Shown: one piece after another, positions 53,019 through 62,216 of the stretch
Position numbering within the stretch: position 1 is the stretch's first letter
Layout of the letters: each line of letters opens with the position of its first letter
Source of the DNA: Mycolicibacterium moriokaense
GTDB taxonomy: Bacteria > Actinomycetota > Actinomycetes > Mycobacteriales > Mycobacteriaceae
Direction: 5' to 3'
DNA length: 64,000 nucleotides
Assembly: GCF_003201655.1 (NCBI RefSeq)
Contig: NZ_QJJU01000014.1
Span: 93,509 to 157,508 of the forward strand
Position numbers and translations under genes: made by a program
Notes under the pieces: generated by a model
Told to the model about the DNA's origin: nothing
The model's database searches: none
What the model saw: the letters and a program-made list of their open reading frames with translations, nothing else

Positions 53019-53972
53019 TCAATTCGGCTCGTGCCCGAGAAACGTCAGGGCGGCCATCGCGAACGTTGCATCGACCGGATCAGCGCTCTGCCCGAACGGA
53101 TCCGCCTCAGCGCTAGCCGTGGCGTCCGCGAGTGGCGGCGCGCCGTCGGAGCCGAGCACGGAATCACCGAAGCCCGGCGCTGTCGGCTCGGTTGCGCTCG
53201 GCAGCGGTGAGGCCGACGGGCGGGCTGTCTGTAGGATGACCACCGTCACGCGTGATGCCAGCACTTTGTGGGGCAGCGGCGTGGTCACCGGTCCGTGGGT
53301 GTTGCCGGTGTCCTGGGTGAAGATCGTGCGGTCGGTGTCGTTGAACACGTACTGCACTCGGGTCACGACTCGGTGCTGCAGCCATTCATCTATTCCGCCA
53401 GGTGTTTTCGCGACCCACCCCGGCGTGACGGTGATGGCGGCGATGACGTAGCTGTGGCCGAGATCGACGTGCAGCACCTGCCCGTCGACAGTGGCGCCCG
53501 CCGCACCCCGCACGCACACCCAGGCAGAGTCGCTGGAGGTGTCGGTCAGCGCCTGCGCCGAGGTGGACCCGGCCGGACAGTTGGCGCTGGCGGTGTAGGG
53601 CACCGCTTGATCCTGTTCCGCCTGTAGTGCACTCGGTGTCGGCACCGGGGTGGCGGACACGGCGGTGAGCGGTGCGGGCCGCGTCGGCGGGGCCGCGGTG
53701 TCGCCGAACGTAACGAGCGCCGCCGCAATGAGTACGGCAGCGCAGAGCAGTGCCCCGCCGAGGACGATGGCCGTCTTCTTCGCTCCGGCATTGACATCCG
53801 GCGGGTCGTCACCGGCTGCCGGCGCACCTACCGAATCGAGCCCGACAGCCTCGTCAACAGGGGCGCTGCGCCTCTCGTCGTCGTCGGCCACCAACGTCTC
53901 GGTAGTCGGCGCGGCGGACGGTTCGGATCCGTACAGGAGGTCGGAGCCCCAGTCCGCGTCGTCGTTATCCAC
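53019..53972 (-). CDS. Membrane protein with F5/8-type-C-like surface domain
   Basis: This 317-aa protein has an acidic cytoplasmic N-terminus (DNDDADWGSDLLYG), a membrane helix (AIVLGGALLCAAVLIAAALV), and an extracytoplasmic domain resembling a discoidin fold (SDSAWVCVRGAAGATVDGQV, LHVDLGHSYVIAAITVTPGW, RVQYVFNDTDRTIFTQDTGN). Such domains bind ligands or carbohydrate. It could help contact recipient cells. The GTG start overlaps the previous gene by 8 bp. Confidence 0.65.
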   Translation of the reverse strand: MDNDDADWGSDLLYGSEPSAAPTTETLVADDDERRSAPVDEAVGLDSVGAPAAGDDPPDVNAGAKKTAIVLGGALLCAAVLIAAALVTFGDTAAPPTRPAPLTAVSATPVPTPSALQAEQDQAVPYTASANCPAGSTSAQALTDTSSDSAWVCVRGAAGATVDGQVLHVDLGHSYVIAAITVTPGWVAKTPGGIDEWLQHRVVTRVQYVFNDTDRTIFTQDTGNTHGPVTTPLPHKVLASRVTVVILQTARPSASPLPSATEPTAPGFGDSVLGSDGAPPLADATASAEADPFGQSADPVDATFAMAALTFLGHEPN

Positions 53973-54264
53973 GCGAATCCCTGATGAACTCGGCCTCGAT
54001 CACCGGCATCAACGGTTGCGGCGGTGGTCCCACCCACACGGGGACGTACACCCATCCCCCGGGCGGCAGCGGTCGCGGACGTGGCGGTGGGATCGGGTGC
54101 CGGTAGACACGGGCCTGCTGACGCCGCCGGCCCTGGATGACCGCGCCGATCACGATGCCCAGCACCGCATACGGCAGCAGCTCGAAAGCCAGCGCGACGA
54201 ATGCCCCGGCAAGCAGAATGATGACGATCGCGCCGAAGCCCAAAACGGCTGTCAATGTTCTCAT
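53965..54264 (-). CDS. Small membrane protein of the T4SS operon
   Basis: This 99-aa protein has two hydrophobic helices (TAVLGFGAIVIILLAGAFVA; LLPYAVLGIVIGAVI) then a basic stretch (QGRRRQQARVYRH) and a Pro-rich cytoplasmic tail. It overlaps the next gene by 8 bp. No family is recognised. Confidence 0.65.
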   Translation of the reverse strand: MRTLTAVLGFGAIVIILLAGAFVALAFELLPYAVLGIVIGAVIQGRRRQQARVYRHPIPPPRPRPLPPGGWVYVPVWVGPPPQPLMPVIEAEFIRDSRG

Positions 54265-54304
54265 GCCACAAACCTATTCACGCCAACCGACAGACATCCC
54301 TGGT

Positions 54305-54961
54305 TCATGGGCGGGACCGTTCGCCGGGCTCATTGAGCCGCCGCGCATCAAGCAGCGCAGGCCCGGTGATGTCGTAGCCGCCAAGGATGGCGGCCGCGTC
54401 GGAAGCGGTCAGGGGCCGCTGGGGCGGTGTGAGCGGCCACCATTGGCGAGATCCGGAGACGGCGAGCCAGCCCTCGGCGACGCCGTAGACTCCGGCCACG
54501 GCCGGTACAGCAGCCACCTCTAGGCAAAACCATGGGCTGAGCGCCACCGAGCCGAACGTCGGTGCGGGGTTATACGCGAGCGCAGTCAGCAGTTCCAGCA
54601 TGGCGCCCGACCACAACAACGCAGCGATGGGAAACCCGCGCAAGTATCCGGGAATGAGGTGTGTGACAACCTCTTTGAGAAGGTACCCGCCGGCCCATCC
54701 CAACGGTACGGCGCACGCGACCATAGTCACCGCGAGTAGTTCGATCTGGGAGGTGGGTGATTTGACGGTGCGCAGCCACAACGGCGGGAGGATGGTGTCG
54801 TCATGCGGGTCGGGGACGGCGGTGGCAACTGCACGTTGACGTGCCCTGATGTTGCGTCCGAGAATCTCGGCGCGGCGACGCTGGATCGTTGCGGTGCCCT
54901 GATGCGCGGAGATCCACGCACGGCGCATCTCATCGAATCTGTCGGTGGGTGGCGCGGTCAT
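54305..54961 (-). CDS. Membrane protein at the head of the T4SS operon
   Basis: This 218-aa protein has a basic helical N-terminus (TATIQRRRAEILGRNIRARQ), three or four membrane helices (LLAVTMVACAVPLGWAGGYL; GFPIAALLWSGAMLELLTAL; PWFCLEVAAVPAVAGVYGV) and a C-terminal tail. It appears to be the first gene of the block running to eccA. No function is recognised. Confidence 0.65.
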   Translation of the reverse strand: MTAPPTDRFDEMRRAWISAHQGTATIQRRRAEILGRNIRARQRAVATAVPDPHDDTILPPLWLRTVKSPTSQIELLAVTMVACAVPLGWAGGYLLKEVVTHLIPGYLRGFPIAALLWSGAMLELLTALAYNPAPTFGSVALSPWFCLEVAAVPAVAGVYGVAEGWLAVSGSRQWWPLTPPQRPLTASDAAAILGGYDITGPALLDARRLNEPGERSRP

Positions 54962-55091
54962 GGATCGAGCCTAAAGCGGCCGAAACCCACTCTCGTGCAC
55001 TATTTTTTCGGCGCTCCGCGCCCAGTAGCGGGCCCCGTCGCTCAGTGGTGGGGCCGGTCGTAGAGCTGCGCTGCTGGTCGGCGCGGCGGCC

Positions 55092-55520
55092 TCAGTCGGT
55101 CGCAGAACGGCCCGGTTGTATGACGGTGTTCTGCCCTGCGACAAGCCACCACCGAGCACTTGCCTGCACGAGAACATACATCGCCATCTCGGCGAACCCG
55201 TCGTCATCGCCGACCGGTTGACGCCGGACATGCGCGATGGCAACGCCGGGCTGAGGCGCGCTGACTTGGACGATTTCGTAACGCGACGGCCCGGCGACCC
55301 GTTGAGCGTGCAGACGCTGATGGATCCCGTGCAGATCGTCGTAGCCGCTGACGGTAGCCCCGTACGGACCACCCCAGATCACGTCGCCGGCAAAGCTGTG
55401 GTTGTAGATGTCGGCGTCCCCGTCGTCGAGGCCACGCTGAATCTCGGCGACAAACTGTTCAACAGCGCGATTGGCCTCTAAGAGCTGGCCTGGTGTGCTC
55501 AATGTCGGATGGTCAGTCAT
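55092..55520 (-). CDS. SnoaL/DUF4440-like protein
   Basis: This 142-aa NTF2-like protein starts at ATG 55520 with AGGAG upstream. Typical signatures are EANRAVEQFVAEIQRGLDDG, DADIYNHSFAGDVIWGGPYG and RYEIVQVSAPQPGVAIAHVR. Family members are small-molecule isomerases, hydrolases or orphan enzymes. Its start overlaps a truncated monooxygenase-like frame. Confidence 0.75.
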   Translation of the reverse strand: MTDHPTLSTPGQLLEANRAVEQFVAEIQRGLDDGDADIYNHSFAGDVIWGGPYGATVSGYDDLHGIHQRLHAQRVAGPSRYEIVQVSAPQPGVAIAHVRRQPVGDDDGFAEMAMYVLVQASARWWLVAGQNTVIQPGRSATD

Positions 55521-55659
55521 CGAAACTCCTACTGGCCGCAAGTGCCTTCTTGATCGGGATGCCCGACTTCGTCCCCATGCGCGCGGCCCACACCTCCCGT
55601 TGCACGACAAAGGCTTCCAAGTCTGCGCCCGCGATCTCGAGGACGTTGATCAACGTCAC
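55513..55659 (-). pseudogene. Antibiotic biosynthesis monooxygenase-like fragment
   Basis: The frame reads VTLINVLEIAGADLEAFVVQ, REVWAARMGTKSGIPIKKAL and then a stop. The first part matches the start of ABM-domain proteins (strand, then a helix, then M-TK-G), but the usual continuation (LH-AL, strands 2-4) is missing. A start (GTG) is present but the protein is only 48 aa. It is probably a deletion remnant joined to the SnoaL-like gene. Confidence 0.5.
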
Positions 55660-55971
55660 CGGCTTGCCATCGTTGGACTGCTCAGACGTCGCATCTCTCC
55701 TCTCTGTCGCAACTTCAGGCTAGGACCTCAACCAGTATTGAGGTCAAGGTCCGAGCGTGTAGCAATGCGGATTTGCCAATTGCCAACGGACGCTTGCCGC
55801 GACGAGGCAAGCAGTCAAAACGTCAGGTGCGGCGGGGATGTAGCAGCACGAGTTGGTACTGGCAGCACGAGTGAAGTATCAAAAGTTCGCCAAAATTGAC
55901 CAGACCGTCGAATCGTTGCCGTTGCGGTGATTGGACAAGAAGTCATGGGCCAGCGCCGCGGCGGCAACAGC

Positions 55972-56487
55972 TTAGGGACAGGTGGCGTCGATTTCGAACG
56001 ATGCGGAAACGTTCGTGATGGCGTTGATCGCCGTACCGGTCACCGTGTAGGAGTTGCCTTCGTTTCGCACGTGGGCCGACGATCCCCCAGCACCCCAAAT
56101 CTGACCACCAAAGATGATTGACACGAGTTGAATACTTTTGCCATCTGGCGTCTTGTCAACCTCGAATGCCGCCGGGGTCGCGCTCGGCGCAAAGGCACCC
56201 ATGACCCAGTGCTGCCCGTATCCCGCCGCTTTCTTGCAGGTCACCAAGGTGGCAAAGTCGTAGCTTTGACCATTGACAGTGACGTGCGCACCCCCGGCGG
56301 CAACTGTGTCCGAGTTCGGGGCCGACGCTAGGCCGACCCGTGCCCGTCCTGCTGACGTCCCGCCGACCCTAGTCACTCCAGCCGACGGCGCCGACGCGTG
56401 CGTTGGCTGTGAGCTCGACGAGGAACAGCCAACAAGACAGGTACTGAGTGCCGCTATCACCACGATGGCCTCAGTGGCCTGACGCAT
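55972..56487 (-). CDS. LpqH-family lipoprotein
   Basis: This 171-aa lipoprotein has a clear signal and lipobox (AIVVIAALSTCLVGCSSSSS), a Ser/Gly/Ala linker and an LpqH core: VTVNGQSYDFATLVTCKKAA, NSYTVTGTAINAITNVSASF, ending EIDATC. LpqH proteins are surface lipoproteins and TLR2 ligands in mycobacteria. A related protein lies in element 1 (20543-20995). The start at 56487 gives a normal lipoprotein signal. Confidence 0.85.
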   Translation of the reverse strand: MRQATEAIVVIAALSTCLVGCSSSSSQPTHASAPSAGVTRVGGTSAGRARVGLASAPNSDTVAAGGAHVTVNGQSYDFATLVTCKKAAGYGQHWVMGAFAPSATPAAFEVDKTPDGKSIQLVSIIFGGQIWGAGGSSAHVRNEGNSYTVTGTAINAITNVSASFEIDATCP

Positions 56488-56723
56488 GAGTATCAAAGGT
56501 GTCTCGTCCCCGCTGTACCGAGCTGCCACCCACCCTCCCCCGCTTAAGCGAAGAGCTCGGATGTTAAATACCACTCTTGGATGAGAGATTGCTGAACTCT
56601 TTCTAGCAAAGTCGCTCCGACGAGTCCATCACAGATCGTAGCCAAGCGCGCGCAGCTGGACGGGCTTGTCACAACCCAGCAAAGGCCCGCCCGTCGCGCT
56701 ACCCCTCCAAGCTCGCGCACGTC

Positions 56724-57566
56724 GTGCCAATCCGCAGTCCTCGACCCGGCCCGGCAGGAAGCTCCGCGCACACCTCATACCTGCACACGCAGATCGACCA
56801 GATCATCGACGGCGACTTGGGTCTGCGGCGTCAGCAAGATCCCATCCACGACACCCGAGTGGCGATCCGACGGCTACGCAGCACACTGCGAGGCTTCCGC
56901 GCGGCGTTAGATCAAACCGACGTCGGTGGCATGGAACGCGAGCTGAAATGGTTCGCTGCATTACTCGGCGAAGTACGCGATTGCCAGGGCCAGCAGCGCC
57001 GATTCACCCAGACACTCGACGAATTCCCAGACGATCTGATCCTCGGACCGGTACGGGCAAGGATCCACAGTCATCTGCAGTCGATCGAACTGCCGGCCCG
57101 CACCCGCGTCCAAGAGGCCATGGCCGTTGACCGTTGCCTGACGCTGATGTCGACGCTGCGCAGGTGGCGCACCGATCCCCCGCTCGCTGGCGAGGTCACG
57201 GTCGGCAGCCTGCGCGCCCGCGCTAAAAAGGCCGCGCATAAGGCGGACAAACGGCTGGTCGCGGGACTTGACTCCGGTGACGGTGCGCAACTCCACCAGG
57301 CCCGCAAGGCCGCGAAACGCGCCCGGTATGCCGCAGAACTGATCAAACCACTTGATGCCAAGAACGCGAAGCCAAAGGCGAAGCACTACAAAAGGATTCA
57401 GTCAGTCGTCGGTGATCACCAGGACACCGTCGTGGCTCGCGCGGCGCTGGATCGGCACCACCGCGGCACCGCAGCCGCGGAGAACGGCTTCACCTTCGGG
57501 CTGCTTTGCGCCCGCGAATACCGCCTCGCGCGCCGCTCCCGCCGCGACGCGCGCAGCCTGCTCTAA
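56724..57566 (+). CDS. CHAD-domain protein
   Basis: This 280-aa soluble protein has CHAD helices with conserved His/Arg/Lys: DPIHDTRVAIRRLRSTLRGF, LKWFAALLGEVRDCQGQQRR, QLHQARKAAKRARYAAELIK, YKRIQSVVGDHQDTVVARAA. CHAD proteins bind polyphosphate through these basic faces. The GTG start is at 56724. No CYTH partner domain is fused. Neighbours give no further hint. Confidence 0.85.
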   Translation: MPIRSPRPGPAGSSAHTSYLHTQIDQIIDGDLGLRRQQDPIHDTRVAIRRLRSTLRGFRAALDQTDVGGMERELKWFAALLGEVRDCQGQQRRFTQTLDEFPDDLILGPVRARIHSHLQSIELPARTRVQEAMAVDRCLTLMSTLRRWRTDPPLAGEVTVGSLRARAKKAAHKADKRLVAGLDSGDGAQLHQARKAAKRARYAAELIKPLDAKNAKPKAKHYKRIQSVVGDHQDTVVARAALDRHHRGTAAAENGFTFGLLCAREYRLARRSRRDARSLL

Positions 57567-57801
57567 ATGTCATGCCCGCGGATGATGGAGATTCCCGCCC
57601 TCGACCGTCCCGTGGCGACGGCAACCGGGTAGCAGACAGGCCCCGATTCGGCCGACTACCTATACCAGTCGGTCAGCGCGCCCAGCGGCCATCAGCACGC
57701 ATACACGTGCGCCCGACGTGGCTATGCCCAACAAAGTTGGCGGATCCGCCACGGAGACACGGAGAATGAGAATCCACTAGTTCCTCCTCCTCCGCCGCCG
57801 C

Positions 57802-57890
57802 TGTCGAGATGCAGCGACGATTGACAAGAATCGCCAGGCTCCTTTGACAAAACTTGGGCGTGTCGGAGAAGGGTGTCAATTTGCGTGCAG
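57802..57890 (+). repeat. IS-end-like repeat, copy at 57.8 kb
   Basis: It starts TGTCGAGATGCAGCGACGAT and matches 63660-63748 with about four in five bases the same and the same internal TTGACA and TGTCAAT blocks. It is probably one end of an insertion element whose body has been lost. The remainder of 57567-58250 holds no gene. Confidence 0.65.
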
Positions 57891-58250
57891 GCGGCCAGCT
57901 TGGGTGAGACCCCTGCAGCGGATCGGCCCTTCACATCGCTTCCGCCGTGCCGTGCAGCGCGCGGATGGTCTTACGGATCGCGCTGCCCACCGGTAACGGC
58001 GAGATGGGTAGGCTCGGTCATGGGACTCAGGAACGAAGGCGGATGCCGGCAGTGATCGGTAGTATGAATATTGTTGGAGTACAGTTGATTTCGATTGGAC
58101 GCTTGGTGTCACGTCCTGCTAGGTGCAGGTGGCATTGAGCCCAATGTCTTGCACGCTCGTGACTTTTGCGAGTTGTCATGTACTTGGTGTGTATCGGGAA
58201 CTGGGGTTGCGTCATCCAGGTCGCTGTCGCCAAGGGTGCAGCTGTGACCA

Positions 58251-58904
58251 TTAGTTCCTCGCTTGTTTACTCCTTTGGGAGTCAGCTTTGGACACTGCGT
58301 TGATCAGCGGAAGGTAGATGGTGTCGAGGATCTGGATGAGAGCGGCTTTGTCGACGGCGTTCGGCCTGAAAAACATTTCGTATCGCGCAAGCCCGAGGAT
58401 ACTGGTCGCTACGTTGTCGGGGATGTCTGCGGGGCCGATCTCACCCCGGTTGCGTGCGTTGGACAAGGCGCGATGAACCGCCCGTTCGGTCCATGCGACC
58501 GAGTCGGCGAGGGTGTCAAGGAGCTCGTCATCGGCCTCAGCCATCAGGCTGCGGTACGTGTCGATTCCCATGCGTCGCATATTGCTGAATATGGAACCGA
58601 GCAGGACCGCCAGGTCGTCGCGCAGTGATGCCGCTGATGTAGTCGACGGGCGCGGTGGTGCCATCTTCGGCAGTGCGTCGGCGACCAACTGTGCCCGAGT
58701 CCGGTAGCGGCGGTACAGCACGGGCTTGCTCGTCTTGGCGCGGCGGGCCACGCCCTCGAACGTCACCCCCTGGTAGCCGTGATCGGCTAGTTCAGCCCGG
58801 GTGGCATCGCGGATCGCCGACATCAGCACATCGTCCCGCCGGCGGCCTGAGGCCTCACCCGAGGACGTAGCACTGCGTTCCGGCACGGCGTCATTCCGAT
58901 CCAT
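58251..58904 (-). CDS. TetR-family transcriptional regulator
   Basis: This 217-aa regulator has a TetR DNA-binding head (AIRDATRAELADHGYQGVTF, EGVARRAKTSKPVLYRRYRT) and a C-terminal ligand domain with the YEMFFRP stretch. It is divergent from the AhpD-like/cyclase operon. GATAC-N5-GTATC palindromes lie by both starts and are the likely operators. The ATG at 58904 was chosen over GTG at 58913 or 58910. Confidence 0.85.
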   Translation of the reverse strand: MDRNDAVPERSATSSGEASGRRRDDVLMSAIRDATRAELADHGYQGVTFEGVARRAKTSKPVLYRRYRTRAQLVADALPKMAPPRPSTTSAASLRDDLAVLLGSIFSNMRRMGIDTYRSLMAEADDELLDTLADSVAWTERAVHRALSNARNRGEIGPADIPDNVATSILGLARYEMFFRPNAVDKAALIQILDTIYLPLINAVSKADSQRSKQARN

Positions 58905-58921
58905 CGCCACCACTGATTTAC

Positions 58922-58936
58922 GATACTATTCGTATC
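58922..58936. promoter_or_regulatory. TetR operator 1
   Basis: GATACTATTCGTATC, a palindrome with 5-bp arms, lies 17 bp upstream of the tetR start, followed by CCTAAT. The same GATACT...CGTATCCTAAT pattern recurs 228 bp away before the divergent operon, so autoregulation is likely. Confidence 0.7.
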
Positions 58937-59149
58937 CTAATGGTCCGGGGCGCTGAGAGCAACCACGGCGCAATCACGGACCGGGCGTGGATAGGCAGGG
59001 TAGGGACGGCGCGGCCCGTAACTACGTGCCATTGGCCAGCGTAGTCGAACGAGAGATCCTTCGAGTTCATCACTTTGGCCGATTGCCTGGACGGCGGGCG
59101 ACGGCTGGCGGTGTTCAGAAGCTTGCGAACTTTCGATATCCGTGCATAA

Positions 59150-59187
59150 GATACTGTCCGTATCCTAATAAGATACTGGCCGTGTTC
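59150..59187. promoter_or_regulatory. TetR operator 2 (tandem)
   Basis: GATACTGTCCGTATC (59150-59164) and a related partial site GATACTGGCCGTGTTC (59172-59187) are 22 bp apart, about two helical turns, so two dimers could bind on one face. They lie 34-72 bp before the AhpD-like ATG. No gene lies between the operators (58937-59149). Confidence 0.7.
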
Positions 59188-59221
59188 TATATGCCAGATG
59201 TAACAAGGAGGAGGTTGTGTC

Positions 59222-59773
59222 ATGACGGTGTTCCCCTATCCGGAGCTGGATTCCGAGAAGACCGCGCAGTACCAGGCGTTTCCCATCAACCTGACCCGGA
59301 TGATGCTGCACACGAAGGGGCTGACCGTGCCGTATCTGTGGTTCGCGGGAAGTTTCCGTACCGCCACGATCTCGGCACAGGTGCGTGAGCAAGTCATCGT
59401 CAGGGTTGGGGCACTCACGGCCTGTGAGTACGAGGTGTTTCAACACAGGCCGGAGGTGCTGCGCACCGGTACCAGCGAAGAACTGCTGAAGGACCTGCTT
59501 GATCCCAGGCACCAGGAGTTCGGTGACGCGTCGCTAACGGCATTGATCGCCTACGTCGACTCGCTGGTGAAGAACATCGGCGCCGGTCAAAGCGAACTCG
59601 ATGAGCTGCGTAAGCACTTCCCCGATGACGAGGTCGCTGAAATCACCCTGCTTGCCGGCACTTACGTCTTGTGCGCGGCGTTCATCAAGTCGTTGCAGAT
59701 CCCACTGGACGACAGCCCGGGCGACTGGTCTGCCGCTGATGCAAACTTGGGCGGAGGTAGCTCGGATGACTGA
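59222..59773 (+). CDS. Carboxymuconolactone decarboxylase/AhpD-like protein
   Basis: This 183-aa protein has the CMD helix bundle with QVIVRVGALTACEYEVFQHR (single Cys and His of the CEYE type) rather than the CxxC of peroxidase-type AhpD. AGGAGG lies before the ATG. CMD-like proteins open lactones or reduce peroxides. It overlaps the cyclase gene by 8 bp, so the two act in one pathway controlled by the TetR protein. Confidence 0.8.
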   Translation: MTVFPYPELDSEKTAQYQAFPINLTRMMLHTKGLTVPYLWFAGSFRTATISAQVREQVIVRVGALTACEYEVFQHRPEVLRTGTSEELLKDLLDPRHQEFGDASLTALIAYVDSLVKNIGAGQSELDELRKHFPDDEVAEITLLAGTYVLCAAFIKSLQIPLDDSPGDWSAADANLGGGSSDD

Positions 59774-60752
59774 GGCAGACGCTGTCCAGATTCTCGAGGA
59801 CTACATCGAACGGTGCTCGAACTGGGGCCGATGGGGGCCCGATGACCAGGTAGGCACCGTCAACCTCATTACACCAGAGAAGGTTCGGGAGGCTGCTTCC
59901 CTGGTTAAGAGCGGCAAGACTATCTCGCTGACCATGCCTTACGACATGAGTGGGCCTCAGTCGGGTCTTCTGGGCCGAACGAACCCCATCCTTTACCAAC
60001 TGGCTTCGGGGCCGGGATATCTCCAGGGTGAGCAGCAATTTCTCGAAACGGCGTCTCTACGTCACCTCAGAGAAACCACTGGGCAGCCCACTATCGGCTA
60101 CTACGACGACATCCTGACGATGCCGACACAGTCGGGAACCCAGTGGGATGCGCTGTGCCACATCTTCTGGGGCGGCAAGATGTACAACGGATACTCGGCC
60201 GCCGACGCAACCACGGGCGGCAGCCGGACTAACGGTGTGCAGAACTACACCGGACGAATCGTCACCCGCGGCATCTTCGTGGACCTAGCCGAACACCGTG
60301 GCGTGCAAAGCCTCGAACCGGGCTACGCCATCACCGCCGACGACCTCGATGAATACCTCGCTGCCAAGAAGCTAGAGGTCGGGCCCGGCGATGCGCTGCT
60401 CATCCGTACCGGATTCATGAGCGTGCGGCGCCACAACTGGGGTGACTACGCTGGCGGCCCGTCACCCGGGCTGTCTCTGCACACCGCACCGTGGCTGCGG
60501 GAGAAGGACGTCGCCGCGATCGCGACCGATACGTGGGGAATTGAGGTGCTACCCAACGAGATTGAATGCCCTCAACCACTACACGTCGTATGCCTTGTTC
60601 ACACCGGTCTGGCGTTCGGCGAAATGTTCGACCTCGACGCGCTGTCGAAAGACACCAAAGATGACGGTGTGTACGAGTTCATGTTCTGCGCGTCCCCACT
60701 GCCCGCGACCGGAGCCTCCGGCGGACCCGTCTCGGCCGTAGCAATCAAGTAA
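59766..60752 (+). CDS. Cyclase-family (kynurenine formamidase-like) metal hydrolase
   Basis: This 328-aa protein has a variant of the H-x-G-T-H-x-D motif: MPTQSGTQWDALCHIFWGG, in which both His positions are Gln, plus LLIRTGFMSV and a DTWGIEVLP region. This QxGTQWD form is typical of a cyclase subfamily and may alter metal binding. It probably opens or closes an ester, lactone or amide in degradation of an aromatic or terpenoid compound together with the AhpD-like protein. Confidence 0.8.
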   Translation: MTEADAVQILEDYIERCSNWGRWGPDDQVGTVNLITPEKVREAASLVKSGKTISLTMPYDMSGPQSGLLGRTNPILYQLASGPGYLQGEQQFLETASLRHLRETTGQPTIGYYDDILTMPTQSGTQWDALCHIFWGGKMYNGYSAADATTGGSRTNGVQNYTGRIVTRGIFVDLAEHRGVQSLEPGYAITADDLDEYLAAKKLEVGPGDALLIRTGFMSVRRHNWGDYAGGPSPGLSLHTAPWLREKDVAAIATDTWGIEVLPNEIECPQPLHVVCLVHTGLAFGEMFDLDALSKDTKDDGVYEFMFCASPLPATGASGGPVSAVAIK

Positions 60753-60911
60753 TACCCGTCGAGAATTGCGATCGAGCCGCTCGACTCAGCCCTCGACAGT
60801 TCTGAGGGCGATGGCCTCGATCCCTTCTAGCCCAAGGGGTTGAGGCCATCCTCACCTCCCAACACCCCCAGCTCAGGGACACCGCCACACCCCGACCGTT
60901 TTCAGGTCGAA

Positions 60912-61718
60912 TTAGCTGCCGCCGAGCTTCTTGTAGACCGCGCCGACGATCGGCGTGGCGATCGCGCGCGGCGAGTAGCCGCTGGCCACCGACATCGCCT
61001 TGGACGTCAGGCCGGGTACGATGCGCATCTTGTTGCGCTCCAGCCCATCCAGTGACAGCTTGGCGGTGTACTCGGTGTTGATCCAGAGGAAGTCCGGGAT
61101 CAACCGCTCCACCCGCGACTGCTCGGAGGGGTCGGGCAACTCGGTGCGCACCGGGCCGGGCGCCAGCAGGGTGACGTGTACGCCGGTGCCCTTCACCTCG
61201 CCGCGCAGCGACTCGCTAAACGTGTTCGCAAATGCCTTGGTGGCCACGTAGGTGGCGTTGTTGGGGATCGGCGAGTTGCCCGCCGCCGATCCCGAGATGA
61301 GGATGCCGCCGGCTTTGCGGGCCAGCATCCCCGGCAGAACCGCCAGACAAAGGTCGTGTACCGCAACGGCATTGAGCTGAACCTGGGCCTTCTCGCCGGC
61401 CGGATCCAGCTTCGCCACCGGACCGAACGTCGCCGTGCCCGCGTTGGCGCACAGGATCGAGATATTGCGGGTGGCCAGCTCCACGCACAGCCCTTCGCGC
61501 GCGGCCGGGTCAGCGACGTCGACCGCGCGTACCTCCACAACGACCCCGTACTCTTCGGCGAGACGCTCGGCCAGCTCGGCCAGCACCTCCCCGCGGCGCG
61601 CGGCGATGATCAGGTGGTGGCCGCGGGAGGCCAGATCGGCGGCCAGCGCCTCACCGATGCCCTGGGAGGCACCGGTGACGACAGCACGGGCATCGGGGTG
61701 CGGGCCGGGTACGGGCAT
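60912..61718 (-). CDS. cmrA: CmrA-like mycolate-precursor short-chain reductase
   Basis: This 268-aa SDR has the Rossmann motif VVTGASQGIGEALA, catalytic SGSAAGN...YVATKAFANTFSES (Ser, Tyr-x-x-x-Lys) and the C-terminal stretch LERNKMRIVPGLTSKAMSVA characteristic of CmrA (Rv2509). CmrA reduces the beta-keto group of the mycolic acid precursor. The start MPVPGPHPDARAVV at 61718 matches the family; the frame extends to 61781. It strongly supports a mycolate-producing host. Confidence 0.85.
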   Translation of the reverse strand: MPVPGPHPDARAVVTGASQGIGEALAADLASRGHHLIIAARRGEVLAELAERLAEEYGVVVEVRAVDVADPAAREGLCVELATRNISILCANAGTATFGPVAKLDPAGEKAQVQLNAVAVHDLCLAVLPGMLARKAGGILISGSAAGNSPIPNNATYVATKAFANTFSESLRGEVKGTGVHVTLLAPGPVRTELPDPSEQSRVERLIPDFLWINTEYTAKLSLDGLERNKMRIVPGLTSKAMSVASGYSPRAIATPIVGAVYKKLGGS

Positions 61719-61752
61719 GCCGAAATCGTAAGGACTTATTACGGTGGCGGCC

Positions 61753-61893
61753 ATGAGCAACCCCGGGTCGGCGTCCGGCACGGCCTGAGGATCACAGGTC
61801 CTGTCCTGGGTTCTCTACAACTGCGGGACCACCGGTCTGAACGCGATTGTCGTCACGTTCGTCTTCTCGGTGTACCCCACCGGTGCCGCCACT
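61753..61893 (+). pseudogene. UMF1-type MFS transporter, 5' remnant
   Basis: An ATG opens MSNPGSASGTA and stops, then a shifted frame reads QVLSWVLYNCGTTGLNAIVV, TFVFSVY. This is the first membrane helix of UMF1/Atg22-like transporters (VLWD-G-S-FNT-VTFVFSVYL). The rest of the transporter is gone; downstream DNA to 62216 has no recognisable gene. Confidence 0.55.
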
Positions 61894-62216
61894 CAACCGC
61901 ATCCACTCGATGAGTACTCAGTCCTCACAGTCAAGACCGTTGAGTCGCGCCTCGGCCCATCGGACGTTCATCTCTTCCGCTTGCTTGATCTCCCAACGAA
62001 AGTGACGCCGAGATGGGGAGTCGCGATGGTGCAAACTGAGGCGCACGAATTCGGCTAATTTTCGAGAAGTCGAGGCGTAATCTGCACATTGAGCCCGGGG
62101 GGCGCAACCGAGGGGGAAACGGTGACGGCGTGTAGCGTCTGGATCTTCTTGCGCGAACAAGACTATTACGGTCAATGGGTTGCCCCATCCTGGCGCGACA
62201 AGCACTTGATCGTGTC

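Noticed and set aside
55493..55723. Plus-strand 76-codon frame
   Set aside because: Antisense to the monooxygenase-like fragment, with no supporting motif.
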